Shown here in pieces: positions 13,363 through 23,235 of a stretch of 64,000 nt of DNA. The first letter of the stretch is position 1. Each line of letters starts with the position of its first letter. A program made the position numbers and the translations under genes. Under the pieces are notes generated by a model. It searched no databases. It had not been told where the DNA came from and worked only from the letters and a program-made list of their open reading frames with translations. Source of the DNA: Rattus norvegicus (Eukaryota; Chordata; Mammalia; Rodentia; Muridae); the NCBI RefSeq assembly GCF_036323735.1, contig NC_086034.1:15940501-16004500 (forward strand). Reading direction: 5' to 3'.

Positions 13363-14421
13363 CTATGGTGTAGCTTGTCTCCTTGTTTTGGGCTTTACCT
13401 TTTTTATCCTTTGTAGGGCAGGATTTGTAGAAAGATATTGTGTAAATTTGGTTTTGTCATGGAATATCTTGGTTTCTTCATCTATGTTAATTGAGAGTTT
13501 TGGTGGATACAGTAACCTGGGATGGCATTTGTGTTCTCTTAGAGTCTGTATGACATCTGTCCAGGATCTTCTGGTTTTCATAGTCTCTGGTGAGAAGTCT
13601 GTTGTAATTCTGATAGGTCTGCCTTTATATGTTACTTTACCGTTTTCCCTTACTGCTTTTAATATTCTTTCTTTGTTTTGTGCATTTGGTGTTTTGACTA
13701 TTATGTGATGGGAGGAGTTTCTTTTCTGGTCCAATCTATTTGGAGTTCTGTAGGCTTCTTGAATGTTTATGGGCATCTCTTTCTTTAGGTTAGGGAAGTT
13801 TTCTTCTACGGTTTTGTGGAAGAGATTTACTGGTCCTTTGAGTTGTGAGTCTTCACTCTCTTCTATACCTATTATCCTTAGGTTTGATCTTCTTATTGTG
13901 TCCTGGATTTCCTGTATGTTTTGGGCCAGTACCTTTTTCCGTTTTACATTATCTTTGACAGTTGTGTCGATGGTTTTGATGCAATCTTCTGCTCCTGAGA
14001 TTCTTTCTTCTATCTCTTGTATTCTGTTGGTGATGCTTTTATCTACGGCTCCTTGTCTCTTCCTGTGGTTTTCTATATGCAGGGTTGTCTCCCTTTGAGA
14101 TTTTTTTATTGTTTCTATTTCCATTTTTAATTCCTCCACCTGTTTGATTGTGTTTTCCTGTAATTCTTTCAGAGATTTTTATGTTTCCACTCTAAGGGCT
14201 TCTACTTGTCTACTTGTGTTTTCCTGCATTTCTCTAAGGGAGTTCTTTATGTCTTTCTTATAGTCCTCCATCATCATGATAAAATGTGATTTTAAATCTA
14301 GTTCTTGCTTTTCTGATGTGTTTGGTTATTCAGTGTTTGCTTTGTAGGGAGAATTGGGCTCTGATGATACCATGTAGTCTTGGTTTCTTTTGCTTCTGTT
14401 CCTGTGCTTGCCTCTTGCCAT
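13363..14421 (-). pseudogene. L1 ORF1 with a single premature stop
   Basis: ORF1 encodes the L1 RNA-binding chaperone (N-terminal coiled coil, RRM, C-terminal domain). The start ATG at 14421 gives MARGKHRNRSK. The frame stays open to the stop at 13363 (353 codons) except for one TAA at 14179-14181, codon 81. The remaining 258-codon part carries the coiled coil, then the RRM-type core and the C-terminal domain with RPIRITTDFSPE. This is unusually intact for an element whose ORF2 is badly decayed. It could at most reinitiate at the Met at 14139; expression is not implied. Confidence 0.9.
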
Positions 14422-15226
14422 CAGGTTGTCTCTGGTGTTACCTTGTTCTGCTATTTCTGACAGTGACTTGACTGTCCTATAGTCTTGTGTGTCAGGCATA
14501 CTGTAGACCTGTTTTCCTGTTTTCTTTCAGCCAGTTATGGGAACAGAGTGTTCTGCTTTTAGGCATGTAGTCGTTCTTGTCCACTGGCTTTCAACGGTTC
14601 CTGTGGGCATGTGTCCTGAGTCCACCAGGCAGGTCACTTGGAGCAGAAAAGTTGGTCTTACCTCTGGTCTCAGGCCTGAAGTCGCTCTTCAGAGCTAGGT
14701 TTCAGCTCTCTGTGAGGGCACCAACCAGAAGAGCCTACCCCTACTTCTGGGTCCCTGTTTGCAGGAAGTCCTGATGGTGCTAGGTGTTTTCCTCTACAGT
14801 CAGAAATGTGAGCAGAGAGTAGTCTCCTCTGGTTTCTCAGGCATGTCTACCCCTCTGAAGGTCTAGCTCTCCTTCCCATGGGATTTGAGTGCAGGGAGCT
14901 GTTTGACCAGGTCTGTTCAGATCAGGACACAGTCTGGACAGCAGGGCTCCTGCACTTGACTGCCCCTACCTTCCTGTTCCTAGAGGCCCTATACAGTTTC
15001 CTCTTGGGCCAGGGATGTGGGCAAAGGTGGGCAGAAGTGGCGGTCTCTCCTGCCCTGCAGTCTCAGGATTGCCCACATGTCTGGGCAATCGGCTCTCCTC
15101 CCACGGGGTTTGAGAGCAGGGAACTGTGGGCCAGGATTAGTGAAGTTCAGGCGCCAGCTAGAAACTGGAAGTTTCCGGTCCCAGAGGAATTTTGCCTTTC
15201 TGTGTCCCGAGTCCATCAGGCAGGTC
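14422..15226 (-). promoter_or_regulatory. L1 5'UTR (internal promoter region)
   Basis: About 800 bp of GC-richer DNA lies upstream of ORF1 on the minus strand, as expected for a rodent L1 5'UTR with promoter activity. Open frames on the plus strand here (up to 117 codons) are shadows. Part of it (about 14950-15085) is repeated in inverted orientation at 15672-15804. Confidence 0.8.
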
Positions 15227-15671
15227 TATAACTTCTAATGACTAATATATATCTACATTACCCACTGTCTTTTCTCCAAAATATTCACTAATGCTCCGTA
15301 ATTTAATCTAAAAGATTCTAAATTGGTGTTTTCATACTTCTATTATTTAAGGCCAGGAGTTTTATACATATTTAGCCATATACATGTGAAATTTTAATAT
15401 ATTTAAAATTATATTTTTCTGATAACTACAAGCTAAATTATAGTTAACCGATTTTACTCTAACATTTCATATTGTGTGTAATTATATCATTTGAATTATG
15501 CCTTTTAATGCTATGGGCTACTTTTTAACATCAATTTTACTTTTTAATTAAAACAAATAGCTCTATGGATTATAAATCATTTACATTGCTATAATATTTT
15601 GATTTTAGTGTTATTTTCTTAAAGAGACATATAATTAAAGTTATCTTCAAAGATCCATTTTTCATGTGCTT
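15227..15671. other. No feature recognised
   Basis: AT-rich DNA separating the L1 5' end from an inverted L1 fragment. Confidence 0.55.
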
Positions 15672-15866
15672 GGAGACATGTGGGCAATCCTGAGACTGCA
15701 GGGCAGGAGAGACTTCCACTTCTGCCCACCTTTACCCACATCCCTGGCCGAAGAGGAAACTGTGTAGGGCCTCTGGAAACAGGAAGATAGGGGCAGTCAA
15801 GCAGTAAGGGAAAAAGGTCAAGTAACATATAAAGGCAGACCTATCAGAATCACACCAGACTTTTCT
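15672..15866 (+). mobile_element. Chimeric L1 fragment: 5'UTR joined to ORF1
   Basis: 15672-15804 matches the L1 5'UTR in plus orientation (reverse complement of about 14950-15085). At 15801-15804 it switches, without a gap, to the ORF1 C-terminal region (taagggaaaaaggtcaag, then aacatataaaggcagacc), matching the complement of about 13590-13650. The breakpoint shares gcag between both sources. The roughly 1.3 kb that normally lies between them is missing. The match fades after about 15866. Confidence 0.8.
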
Positions 15867-16536
15867 AGCAGGTAACTCCTAGGTTGAAGATTCAATTGAA
15901 CCTAGAGCCCATCCTTCTCTTTTCCTCACACTATGAGCAATGCTCGTGGACAGTCTGAGTCTTCTACCTTCTACATCTTAAGTCTTTAGTGAAGATAAAC
16001 AGACCAGTCAAGAATGCTTAAAAGGCTAAGATGTCTAAGAAGCTTGATCTGATGATAATCAAACTTAGTGTAATAAACTTTAAAACATTTCAAATTAACT
16101 CTATTGATAAACTCTAGGTTATTTACTGTTTTCAAAATATGTACTCTGTGATTCCTGAAATTTTGCAATGAAGATTTTAAAAAACACCCTGATTTTAAAC
16201 TACTTACCTATTTGTTTATGTTTCTAGTTGCTTTTGTATATATAGGAATCCAATCCCAGCATTATCCACTGACCTGAATGGCTGGCATCGTCTGCATCAG
16301 CAATCCAGGTCTCTCGGGTAGTCTTCAGTTAGGGGCTCCAGCAGGAGTTATCTTTGCAGCTGTGCAGCCCCTAGTGTTTATGTAGAAGTGACTACTGCTG
16401 TTCCTCCTATAGAGTTGAAGGGGTGAAGCGGACGTATAACCAGTTCAAGGAATCCTTGTCCTACATAGGGAATATGAAGTCTGCCTAGACTGTTTATTAT
16501 AAAGAATCTTCCTCAAAGTCAAAGTTTTTTTAAAAG
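15867..16536. other. No feature recognised
   Basis: AT-rich to 16250, then a moderately GC-rich 250 bp whose origin I cannot name. No credible reading frame. Confidence 0.5.
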
Positions 16537-16747
16537 TGTGAGGGAGCCCAGAGTATTAGCATTCCTTCTAGGGTTCCACCTAACAGTTACGTGGCAACAG
16601 CCTGGTAGGTAGGTAGGCCTGACTTTCTAGAAAAGGGGGCTGTTTGCCCCCTCCTTAATCCCTTATTCTCTCTGATCTGATTCTCTTCTCTCCCTGACCT
16701 CTTTTTCCCTCCCTCCTCTTTCTCCTTCCACAACACACACACACACA

Positions 16748-16781
<34 letters not shown>

Positions 16782-16965
16782 GCCTCTGCTCCCTTACCAA
16801 CTCCCCTTCCCATGCCCTAAATAAATGAACTCTATTTTACACTATCTTTCTTATGGCTGATACCTCAGTGGGAAGGGATGCTTCAGCATAGGCCTGCCGG
16901 GGCACACCTCCTATACTTCATGATACCTTACTCTATTAAACATATCCTGGCTCATTGAAAAAAAA
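16537..16965 (+). mobile_element. Probable solo ERV LTR
   Basis: It begins TGTGAGGGAGCCC, has a U3-like region, a long pyrimidine tract and a poly(A) signal AATAAA at 16820-16825, followed by a U5-like stretch ending near 16965. The layout fits a rodent ERV LTR (ERVK-like), but the ends and subfamily are not certain. Confidence 0.6.
16730..16785 (+). repeat. (CA)n(CT)n compound microsatellite
   Basis: A short CA run followed by CT-rich repeats inside the LTR-like element. Confidence 0.9.
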
Positions 16966-17332
16966 AATACAACACAGGTCACCTCTAAACAGCAGAGTGC
17001 TTGCTTTCCGAGAATAAGGAATCTAGACTCAGTTATCAGTACCACAAATAAAGTACATGAATTAATAAACAAGCAAGCAAGTATATATGTAAAATCTGAA
17101 TTTCTCTCTGTCAGGCTTCATATAGGTAGTAACTACAATTGAATTTTCAGTGATTCTTTACAGAGGGAAATAAGTAGGATTGGAAGGCATTTGATTTTGG
17201 GCCATTTTATTTTGTCTGTTATAGGCAGCTGCCAAGGATCAGCTTGGCATGGAGAAGAGTTCTGAAAGAAAGGATATCTGGGAGCACAGAAAAAAAATGA
17301 ATTGGAGTCAAATCACAGATCCAAGCTGAGAC

Positions 17333-17353
17333 TGAAGGACCCTAGTTCTTACT
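17333..17353 (+). other. 5' LTR stub (first 21 bp of U3)
   Basis: TGAAGGACCCTAGTTCTTAC at 17333 is the same start as the 3' LTR at 19180, with one base changed. It then switches directly to integrase sequence. The shared ACT at the junction points to a microhomology deletion. Confidence 0.8.
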
Positions 17354-18529
17354 CCTTTGGTGTCCACTGGGTCCTCCCTAGAGGTATCCCAATTCACTGA
17401 TTGGAATCTCTTCTTGAGGCTCCAAGACTTTCAGTGAATACAACATGAGATTTAGCCCAAACTGTCTGCCTTCTATGCTCCAGGAATAACAGACACCCTT
17501 CACCATTTCCAGACTGGTGACTGGGTCTATGTCCAGAGGCATAGGGCACAGTCACTGGAACACTAGTGAAAGTGACCCTTCCCAGTACTGTTAACCACTT
17601 GTACAGTCCTTAAGGTAGAAAGTATTGCAACCCTGGTGCATGCATCCCATGTGAAACCTGCAGACACCTCAGTCTCCAGGGACTCCTGGTGCCCCCATGT
17701 GCTGGTCTGTCAAACCTGGACTGTGGTTTCCACTGGAATTGGAGATGAGGTCGCCTCCCTGACTGCCTCCAAACCCCTCAACACCTGATGGCCCGACCTC
17801 ACTTTTCACCTGAGTCAGCTGGCAGCAGGACTTGACTCATGGGATATCCACCCATGACAGAAGTGCTGGCAGAAGCAAACTGTGGGAGAAAGAGGGCTCT
17901 GGGCTGGAAGAGGCAACGATAAGATGTGCATTCCCTGCACAGAGGTGTCACTTGCAGGAGACCCCCCCCCCACTTATGTTTACCTTCAATGGAAGAAACC
18001 GGGCAGAAGTTCACTAATGTGGGGGTCCACACCAGTTTTGTTGTGCCTTCTGGGAATGTGAGACTACAGGAGACACCTACTGGAATATGTCCTCCTCTTG
18101 GGACTTGATCACAGTAAAAAATTACATTACTGAGGGGCCCTACCAGCAGAAGCAAGAGTATTGAGATACTTTCTGAGCAAATACTACCTATAACCCAATA
18201 ATCATATTCACTCAGAAAGGCAAAGAACCAATGAGATGGCTAAAGAGTAAACTTGGGGACTCAGGTTGTACAAATTGTGATATGATAGCCAAGGTGAGAG
18301 AAGGGCTAGACAAACAGAAGAGAGAGAACAGTTAGGACTGGTTCAAAGCTTGGTTTAACTCATCTCCTTGACTAACCATCGTTATCCACCTTGTTAAGAC
18401 CCCTAATTGTTCTGCTATTGTTGACCTTTAGACCCTGTGAAAGACCCCCGGAGAGGACCTTTCCCTCAGGAGGAGTCCCAAGCGCCCAATGACCGAGCCG
18501 AGTCCACTCGGATGCAATCAGCAAGAGGG

Positions 18530-18535
18530 TTTATT
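18530..18535 (-). promoter_or_regulatory. Poly(A) signal of solo LTR
   Basis: AATAAA on the minus strand, followed by the CTCTTGCTGATTGCATCC stretch typical of gammaretroviral R/U5. Confidence 0.8.
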
Positions 18536-18607
18536 GGAAAACACAGGTACCTGCGGGCACACAGTCTCTTCGGAGGACTTGCGCGCCCAGCAGCTCCAGC
18601 ATGGGGC

Positions 18608-18614
18608 TTTTATA
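18608..18614 (-). promoter_or_regulatory. TATA box of solo LTR
   Basis: TATAAAA on the minus strand, about 75 bp upstream of the poly(A) signal, with CCAAT-type words further upstream (for example at 18711-18716). Confidence 0.7.
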
Positions 18615-19179
18615 GGGATTGGGGAAGCAGAAGCGGGCGTACAGAAGCAGATGCATAGTTACTGGGATTGGTGGATTCAAACGAGGCACATAGACATGTT
18701 CACATATGATTGGCTATTTCACATGATGAGGTAATAAGGTATAGCTACACACATTGGCAGGTTTGGGGTGTCCTGGATGTCGGGGGCTGGGGGCTTATCT
18801 CTTCCTGCCAGGTGGCCTGTGAGTCAGATCCGGTACTCCTGGTCTGTTCTGCATTCCTTTCCTTCTATGGTCTGTTAGTTCTAGCGGCAGGGCGGGGCTG
18901 CCTGGACTTGCTTTTCACAGTGTTTAGTCCTGAGTTGAAACATACTCTTTTAACTTCATATTTTTAAACCTTAAATCTGTATAATTTTCCTTTCACCTGC
19001 ATATTGAACAAGTTTATAACCTTAAAAAAAGTGAATAAGTACACTACAGCTGTTGGTCCTGTGGCAACAATATGAGACCCTGAAGACAGGACATAAAAAA
19101 TATGAGTTAGTCACCAGAGACCCCCCCCCAAGCATAGCTCCAAGATTGGAGCTTGTACAAGAAACAGGGGCGGGGGGGT

Positions 19180-19720
19180 TGAGGGACCCTAGTTCTTACT
19201 GAAGTGTAAGAGTTATTAAGAGGCTTGGCCTGGTAGAAGGTAGGTAGGTTATGGAGTTCCTGTGAAGACCCTAAGGGCTTTTGCCAGATTTACACCCACC
19301 ACCTCAGGTCAAGGTTAGGCCAAGTACCAGCTTCCTGCCTCAGGTCAAGGCTAGACCAAGTTCCATTTTCCACCCACAGTGGAGCAAGGACATTCTTGAA
19401 AAACTGCAGAATGTATGACTGATAGTCATCTGACCTTCTGGTCCCAGATAGAGTTCGAATGCATGTCATATGCTTGCTAGTCAATAGATTCAAAAGTTAA
19501 TATGCTTAGCCAATAAGTTTAAACTATAACCTTGCTGATGTAGCCTGAACCCCTAAAAAGTATAAAACCTGCTTGTTACAGCCATTTGGAGTTGCCTTTT
19601 AGTCACTCACCACAAGGGACTGATTGAAGGTCGACCGCAAAGCACCAGAAAATAAACCTCTTGAGTTGCATCAAACTCCATTCTTGTGTCTGACTTGGGG
19701 GGTCTCCAAGTAGTTAAGAC
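19180..19720 (+). mobile_element. 3' LTR of the plus-strand ERV
   Basis: Starts TGAGGGACCC directly after the polypurine tract. It has a CCAAT word at 19510, TATAAAA at 19561-19567 and AATAAA at 19651-19656. It matches the complement of the LTR at 29190-29638. The 3' boundary is drawn by comparison and may be off by about 20 bp. Confidence 0.85.
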
Positions 19721-20654
19721 TCATTTTGAGCCTTACATTACCTGTGTTCTGCTTGCTATTCTAAGAGGTCTCTGTGTCCATGACCTTCTTGCTTGTGTGT
19801 GTATATGTGTGTTTGTGTCAGCCTGTATGTCTCTGTGTTTCTTTGTCAGTTCTCCAAGCAGTTCTTTCTTTCTATCCTAAAAATTCTCTGGATAACTCAT
19901 ATCCTGCAAAACACACAGGTCCAATCTTTCATTTTATATATCAATGTAGTCATTTACTCCAGGTTTCCTTTTGATTATCTTATGAATCAGGATCCCATGG
20001 CCCCAGCCTTTGGTTCAGACAGAAAGCATACAGGGTTTTTCAACATTGCAAAAGACTTCAGAGATCTCTCTACCTTTGTTAAGCACAGAAGATAAACTAG
20101 TTGGGTAGGACCCTGCCCTAGAATTACCATTTCTATGACACTAGGGCATAATGTCCTTTCTCTATCCTAGGCTGACCTTAAAATCTGGAATCTGCCTGCC
20201 TTTGTATCTTTCTAACAAGTTGGCTTATAGTGTAACTGCCTTTGTTTCTTTATATTCATGCAGCACCTCACATAATTCATATTGCATCCTTATTTTGTTT
20301 GTACTTTAGAAATTATATATTTTGAACTCATGTATTTAGAGCTCTTCCCTATAGCCTCAAGGGCTGTCCTAAAGGTTCTAGGATTTACCATTTTGCTGAA
20401 ACATTAGCCACACTTCAGCTCCTGGACTCTTGCTGATTATCATGGAGTTACTGTGAAATATGTATATTATTATACAAACAAGCCTCACGCTCACAGTACT
20501 CATCGACACTCCTGGAGCTTAACACCAAGGGCCCTGTTCCAGGGGCAGGAAGCAAGTAATTCTGTCCTCACAGGCTCACATTGGGCTCATCAGTCAGTTG
20601 CACGGGAGGCACTGAGGTCACAAGGAGACCAACAAGCTGTCCATGGTAGAGTTT
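19721..20654. other. No gene; small B1-like patch
   Basis: Mostly unrecognised DNA. About 20165-20210 resembles part of a minus-strand B1 (ctaggctgacctt...tctgcctgcc). Frames of 60-100 codons overlap GT-rich sequence and show no domain. Confidence 0.45.
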
Positions 20655-20670
20655 AAGAGTGGTTGCCTTC

Positions 20671-20760
20671 GGGGTTGGGGATTTAGCTCAGTGGTAGAGC
20701 GCTTGCCTAGCAAATGCAAGGCCCTGGGTTCAGTCCCCAGCTCCAAAAAAAAGAATAAAA
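20671..20760 (+). mobile_element. ID SINE
   Basis: Begins ggggttggggatttagctc with an A box (tagctcagtggt) and a B box (gggttcagtcc), then an A-rich tail. It has a perfect 16-bp TSD AAGAGTGGTTGCCTTC at 20655-20670 and 20761-20776. The copy is young. Confidence 0.97.
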
Positions 20761-20776
20761 AAGAGTGGTTGCCTTC

Positions 20777-22834
20777 TGTATTGGTGGTAGAAAGAAAATC
20801 TTAGCTCTGATTTCCAAAACGGGTTCTAAGAGGATACCATTTAGAATGTACATATTTTGATAAAATGTCATGTTTTGGTTTTGCTCACTGAAAGCTGCTT
20901 TGGAAGCTCTTTTGCAGCAAATATGTTTATGTCAAGTGTCTCCTGATCCTTGTCTAAAGATGGGCTGCCTCCCTAGCTCTATGGCACTCAGAAGGGGAAG
21001 AAGAGCAGTGCAGCCTGGAGATTAAAAACATGCCCTTCAGGTCACAGAGAAGGAAAACTACTTCCAAAAGATGTTACTATTATATATCCATAATATAAAG
21101 GTCTGTCAAAGGACAAAAGATCCAGAACTTCAGTATGGAATGGTCATCCAGGGAGAGAAGGCGTAGTCAGGAACTCTAGCTTACTGACTCAACTTTCCCT
21201 ATTTATTTCTGATGCATGTTGGGTGTACCCAAATCCTTTGCTATTTGTTCCTTTGTTTAGAAACCTCACCCTAGGGGACACTATGGTCTACCTAGGACTC
21301 TGTCAGTCAGAAAAATTACCTGGCTGCCTTTAAGGGGTTTCTCAGAACATTTCTTTTCAGTGTTGGCCAGTTCTTGGTATGGTGATCTCACCATCCAGCT
21401 CTTGCTTGGTCTTTCACTTGGAGACGTCATCTTGAACTCTGTTCTGCTTAACACCCAACAGGGAACTCAAGCTGGCTGCCTTAAAAGGGTTTCTCAGTAA
21501 TGTCAACTGGATGTGTTCAGTTGCTGGTTTGATGCTTTTTTGTTCTGTATAAATGTGTGTTATCTGTCTATTACCATGGCTTGTTCTGTATTTGATAAAT
21601 TCACTCATACATAGGGCTCTTGACCATACACAGACCCCCTGCAATAGGCCTTTATTTTTGCACAGCATACAGATTAAATTTGGGCCAGCAAATTTTGTCA
21701 GGTTTTCATTTCACTGAGAATTCTCTCAGTCTGAAGGGCCATCTTCTCCTGTGAGCTTGTTTGCTTTTCACCATGTTATGCTATTTGCTTTTTATTTCTG
21801 AGTTTTGTTTTCTCTTCCTTCTTCTGAACATCTGTATTTGCATTATAGGTTTCTCACTACCAGTTTCTCGATTCTTTTTTTCAATGACCTCTTACCTGAC
21901 TATTTGACATTCATTTCAATATTCATTTTTTTCACAAAAGGCAGACTTCTTTTGCTTTTAGCTCATCTTTTCATTTCAGAAGAACTTGTGAATGGAGAGA
22001 ATTGAACATATAAGCACAACATTTATAAATACGCTGTATGATCATTCATCTTTACATACCTTAAAGGTGGCATTTCCTCATATTTAAGTCAAATGTCTCA
22101 CTTTTGTCACAATCCTTAATAAAAATAGTTTGAATTGATTAAAACATCAAAACATTATTTTATATTTTCATGGAACCTGCATCAGAAAACTATGTCTGGG
22201 GGAACTGAGTACAATGAATCCAGAACATTTTTCTGGAGTATCCAATGTGCTTTCATGCCAATAACTTAAATCTTTCCCAGGTCTTCCTGACATCTTCCTT
22301 CAGTGCTTGTCTTGGTCCGTATTCTAGCTGTATTCGCTGTTGTTTCCTTTCTTTTCTGTTGAGACAGTGTCTCATTATCCATGATATTATACTTGCCAAA
22401 AACTTAATATTGTATTACCTCAGCTGCCCTCATGATATGGTTTATGAACTTTGGAGGTTGTTTCAAACTACCTGTGGTTTGAAAAAGAGGACAATGACAA
22501 ACAAAACAAAACAAAACAAAAACAACAAAATAATCTAAGAAGTGACTCTGAATTTCAGTGTAGCCATGTCAGTGTTTAGAAGAGTGAGTAATTCACTGAA
22601 GTTCTCAAATCCCCCATGTAAGCTACAAAATTATTTTAAAACCTTACAATTACTTTTATTTATTTATATTTTGGAAAGCTTAATTTCAGTGCAGTGGACA
22701 CAAACTTTGATTGGATTTTATCTTTTCTGTAATTTTTGATTTGATAGCTTTGGGATTGACCTTTAGTTGCTCATATTTTTTCTTCCCTTTCTCTTTTCAT
22801 ATACATCTCTTTTCTTTAAAAAAAAATATATGTT
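20777..22834. other. No gene; short diverged direct repeat
   Basis: Contains an imperfect direct repeat, ctggctgcctttaaggggtt at 21320 and gctggctgccttaaaagggt at 21471, and an A/C-rich simple repeat at 22498-22535. No credible gene. Confidence 0.45.
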
Positions 22835-22920
22835 GGGGCTGGGGATTTAGCTCAGTGGTAGAGCGCTTACCTAGGAAGCGCAAGGCCCTGGGTTTGGTCC
22901 CCAGCTCCGAAAAAAAGAAC
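22835..22920 (+). mobile_element. ID SINE
   Basis: ID consensus with A box tagctcagtggt and B box gggtttggtcc and an A-rich tail. The flanking aaaaaatatatgtt-like sequence on both sides suggests a TSD, now merged with a TA repeat. Confidence 0.93.
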
Positions 22921-22982
22921 CAAAAAATATATATATATATATATATGTTGTATATTCACCTCTTTCTCTCTTTCTCTCTCTC

Positions 22983-23036
<54 letters not shown>

Positions 23037-23085
23037 TCTGTGTGTGTGTGTGTATACATGTGTGTGTGTAAATGTGTGTACATGC
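22921..23085 (+). repeat. (TA)n(TC)n(TG)n compound microsatellite
   Basis: Three simple repeats in series: TA to about 22947, TC to about 23018, TG-rich to about 23085. The 136-codon frame (22711-23121) crossing it and the ID element is an artefact. Confidence 0.97.
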
Positions 23086-23235
23086 ACATGGCTACCTGTA
23101 GGGGCAAGATGGCATCACTGATACTTGAGTTGGAGTCACAAATGGTGTGATCTGCCTTACTTAGGTGCTAGCTGCTGAACATTGGTCTTCTACAAGAGTA
23201 ACAAGTGTTCATGAGCCCTGAACCATCTTTTCAAA
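23086..23235 (-). mobile_element. tRNA-derived SINE (B3/B4 type)
   Basis: The reverse complement shows the usual SINE order. On the plus strand gctagctgctgaacattggtc...aagagtaacaagtg...gaaccatctttt corresponds to the 5' tRNA-like part. Diverged. Confidence 0.55.

Larger units (their letters stand above)
9787..15226 (-). mobile_element. LINE-1 with 5'UTR, ORF1 and most of ORF2; 3' end missing
   Basis: On the minus strand the order is 5'UTR (15226-14422), ORF1 (14421-13363), then ORF2 (about 13287 down to 9787). The last ~1.1 kb of L1, including the 3'UTR and poly(A), is absent. ORF1 and ORF2 contain stops, so the copy is dead. The 5' end is GC-richer than the surroundings and ends abruptly at about 15226 against AT-rich DNA. 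Confidence 0.93.
18438..18995 (-). mobile_element. Solo gammaretrovirus-type LTR inserted in env
   Basis: On the plus strand it runs TGAAAGACCCCC...TTTTCCTTTCA, so the LTR lies on the minus strand with TGAAAG/CTTTCA inverted ends. It is 558 bp long and flanked by a perfect 4-bp TSD, CCTG (18434-18437 and 18996-18999). The ERV env reads straight across when the LTR is ignored. The 4-bp TSD fits a class I retrovirus. It is a different family from the host ERV. Confidence 0.93.
17354..19140 (+). pseudogene. ERV integrase tail and env remnant
   Basis: 17354-17660 corresponds to the integrase C-terminal region, with the phrase around tttccagactggtgactggg shared with the minus-strand ERV. From about 17680 the sequence follows env: surface-subunit region to about 18250, then a jump to the transmembrane-subunit region at about 18290-18437. 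After the inserted LTR it resumes at 19000 and ends near 19130. Stops, a poly-C run at 17961-17970 and small deletions break all frames. A segment of env present in the 30 kb copy is missing near 17690. No protein can be made. Confidence 0.8.
17333..19720 (+). mobile_element. Gammaretrovirus-like ERV, heavily deleted
   Basis: The order is a 21-bp 5' LTR stub, an integrase C-terminal tail, an env remnant, a G-rich polypurine tract (19160-19179) and a 3' LTR. It belongs to the same family as the minus-strand ERV at 29190-34900, matching its complement along env and LTR. All of gag, protease, RT and most of integrase are absent. A foreign solo LTR interrupts env. AGAC occurs just before the stub (17329-17332) and at 19717-19720, a possible 4-bp TSD, but the LTR 3' limit is not certain. 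Confidence 0.88.

Noticed and set aside
14577..15238. Plus-strand frames of 65-117 codons
   Set aside because: They are antisense shadows of the L1 5'UTR.
15801..15806. Splice junction in the L1 chimera
   Set aside because: The bases at the junction do not give a GT donor and AG acceptor consistent with the observed join; shared gcag fits microhomology better.
20671..20760. tRNA gene
   Set aside because: The A and B boxes belong to an ID SINE with A-tail and TSD. The same applies to the copies at 22835, 27337, 42535 and 62192.
22711..23121. 136-codon frame
   Set aside because: It runs through an ID element and a TA/TC/TG microsatellite.
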